A stretch of DNA of 64,000 bases, from positions 1 to 64,000 of the forward strand of contig NZ_JBBEWR010000016.1 in assembly GCF_037646345.1 (NCBI RefSeq), read 5' to 3'. Origin of the DNA: Ascidiimonas aurantiaca (GTDB lineage Bacteria > Bacteroidota > Bacteroidia > Flavobacteriales > Flavobacteriaceae). This document shows, piece after piece, positions 63,041 to 64,000 of the stretch; positions within the stretch are counted from its first letter, which is position 1; every line of letters begins with the position of its first letter. The notes under the pieces were generated by a model that did not search any database, had not been told where the DNA came from, and saw only the letters and a list, made by a program, of their open reading frames with translations. The position numbers were made by a program, and so were the translations under genes.

Positions 63041-63727
63041 ATGACCTTTGCTGATACTATTCTCAATTTTAACCAAACCCTTGAACTGAACGTAAAACTT
63101 CCCGAGAACATTCACGTTCTTCACCCTTTTAAAGAGAATCCTGAGGTGATTACCATTACCACAGCATTCTACAAAAAATTCTACGATGACCATTTGCCCA
63201 GAAAAATGATCCTGGGTATTAATCCGGGAAGATTAGGGGCCGGTGCTACCGGCATTCCCTTTACAGACCCTAAACGCCTTCTCGAAAAGTGTGACATTGA
63301 AACCTCTTATACACTGCACGAACCCTCTTCCGTATTCATCTATGAAGTTATTGAAGCGTATGGGGGAACCTTTGACTTCTATAATGATTTTTTTATCAGC
63401 TCGGTGTGCCCTCTGGGTTTTGTTCAAAAAAATAAAAACGGGAAACTAGTAAACTATAACTATTACGACAGTGTTACCCTTACCAAAATCGTAACTCCTT
63501 TCATCACCGCATCACTCAGGGCCCAGTTAGAATTTGGCATAGAACGTAAAGAGGCATTTTGTCTGGGTACCGGAAAAAACTATCGGTTTCTAAAAAAACT
63601 TAACGACGAATATGACTTTTTCGAAGGAATTGTTCCGTTAGAACATCCGCGTTATGTGATGCAATACAAATCCAAAGAAAAACAGGAGTACATTGCGAAA
63701 TATGTAAGATTGTTGCGAGGCCAATAA
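63041..63727 (+). CDS. SMUG2-type uracil-DNA glycosylase-family protein
   Basis: 228 aa. The UDG-superfamily motif A region is ILGINPGRLGAGATGIPFTDP, and the C-terminal motif B region is PLEHPRYVMQY. Close to SMUG2-like family proteins that excise damaged or deaminated bases. Start chosen at the first ATG; signal-less and cytoplasmic. Confidence 0.85.
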   Translation: MTFADTILNFNQTLELNVKLPENIHVLHPFKENPEVITITTAFYKKFYDDHLPRKMILGINPGRLGAGATGIPFTDPKRLLEKCDIETSYTLHEPSSVFIYEVIEAYGGTFDFYNDFFISSVCPLGFVQKNKNGKLVNYNYYDSVTLTKIVTPFITASLRAQLEFGIERKEAFCLGTGKNYRFLKKLNDEYDFFEGIVPLEHPRYVMQYKSKEKQEYIAKYVRLLRGQ

Positions 63728-63735
63728 TCAAAAAC

Positions 63736-64000
63736 TCAGGTATGAGTCACTCCCGAGAAGTGTTGTACGATCTGTAAGCGCAGTTTACGTAAATAATCTT
63801 CCTCCAGCCAATTGCGATAGTTCTTGGTACTGTTCATGATGAGATGGGTATATTGGCGTACCCGGTAGGCAATGTCTTCTTTCAGTAAAAAAGCCAGTAA
63901 TCGTGCCTCCGTAGCACTGTTGGCATTTTCACAGCACATGGTTGCATGCTGCTTTATAGACTGCTTAAGTGCTGTTTTGGGAGGTCTTCCTTCGGTAAGG
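63736..64000 (-). CDS. hypothetical protein, cut by the window edge
   Basis: The frame is open from the stop at 63736 to the right edge (64000). An internal ATG exists at 63939, but the frame continues beyond it (LTEGRPPKTALKQSIKQHAT), so the N-terminus lies outside. The visible part is helical and basic with Tyr/Asn-rich segments. No family recognised. It is convergent with the glycosylase gene, 8 bp apart. Confidence 0.6.
   Translation of the reverse strand, partial: LTEGRPPKTALKQSIKQHATMCCENANSATEARLLAFLLKEDIAYRVRQYTHLIMNSTKNYRNWLEEDYLRKLRLQIVQHFSGVTHT

Noticed and set aside
1..64000. CRISPR array, IS transposase or integrase genes
   Set aside because: No regularly spaced repeats, terminal inverted repeats with a transposase, or integrase motifs were seen on either strand.

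Overview
The window looks like a chromosomal segment of a Flavobacteriaceae-type Bacteroidota. This rests on the SusC/SusD pair with its ECF sigma factor and FecR, a GLPGLI-family protein paired with a TonB-dependent receptor, a tricorn-like S41 protease with a PD40 propeller, FeoA-FeoB with a small FeoB-associated Cys-rich protein, a short Bacteroidota-type AraC regulator, -7 boxes of the TAnnTTTG type and weak Shine-Dalgarno signals. No species is assigned.

Layout. 0-0.55 kb: a small lipoprotein gene overlapping a small membrane-protein gene. 1.3-5.8 kb: an AT-rich peptide-bacteriocin locus with an HlyD-type adaptor, an HTH protein that carries a perfect double-glycine leader motif, two double-glycine precursor peptides (56 and 51 aa), a 41-aa peptide resembling the second precursor's core, and a C39 peptidase/ABC exporter. 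6.2-8.4 kb: an unknown acidic protein, then a Kef-like antiporter coupled to a glutaredoxin. 8.8-18.4 kb: ECF sigma, FecR, SusC with an STN signalling domain, SusD and an M16 zinc peptidase, probably a self-regulated nutrient (perhaps peptide) uptake locus. 18.5-24.1 kb: a Mog-like protein, an EreA/ChaN-like lipoprotein, a metallo-beta-lactamase-fold lipoprotein and a two-component system. 24.2-27.9 kb: a GLPGLI/TonB-receptor pair, divergent from the two-component genes across a control region with three TTAAC repeats at 10-bp spacing. 28-30.2 kb: katG. 30.8-38.2 kb: stand-alone small genes (DinB, GyrI-like, transglutaminase, CPBP protease, AHSA1, SDR, LysE, VOC, Cys-rich lipoprotein). 38.4-45.2 kb: a 1-Cys peroxiredoxin, then an iron/siderophore-type operon (DUF3325-like, small membrane protein, PepSY, TonB receptor, DUF4374-like lipoprotein) with two Fur-box-like sites. 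46-47.1 kb: a prohibitin homologue. 47.6-52.5 kb: an operon with a DUF1611/DgcN-like protein, a PLP racemase and a VanX-like D,D-dipeptidase plus small proteins, next to an AraC regulator. 53.2-54.7 kb: tRNA-Asn and a degenerate copy of its 3' half flanking an isolated lipoprotein gene, suggesting an old integration. 54.8-64 kb: rseP, SCO, feoAB, the tricorn-like protease, a SMUG2-type glycosylase and an edge-truncated gene.

The most unusual content is the bacteriocin locus. Its small genes are easily missed, its HTH protein appears to be an exporter substrate or a hybrid, and its 41-aa peptide shares 14 of 20 residues with the core of the second precursor. The D-amino-acid operon and the shared iron-box motif are the next most interesting items.
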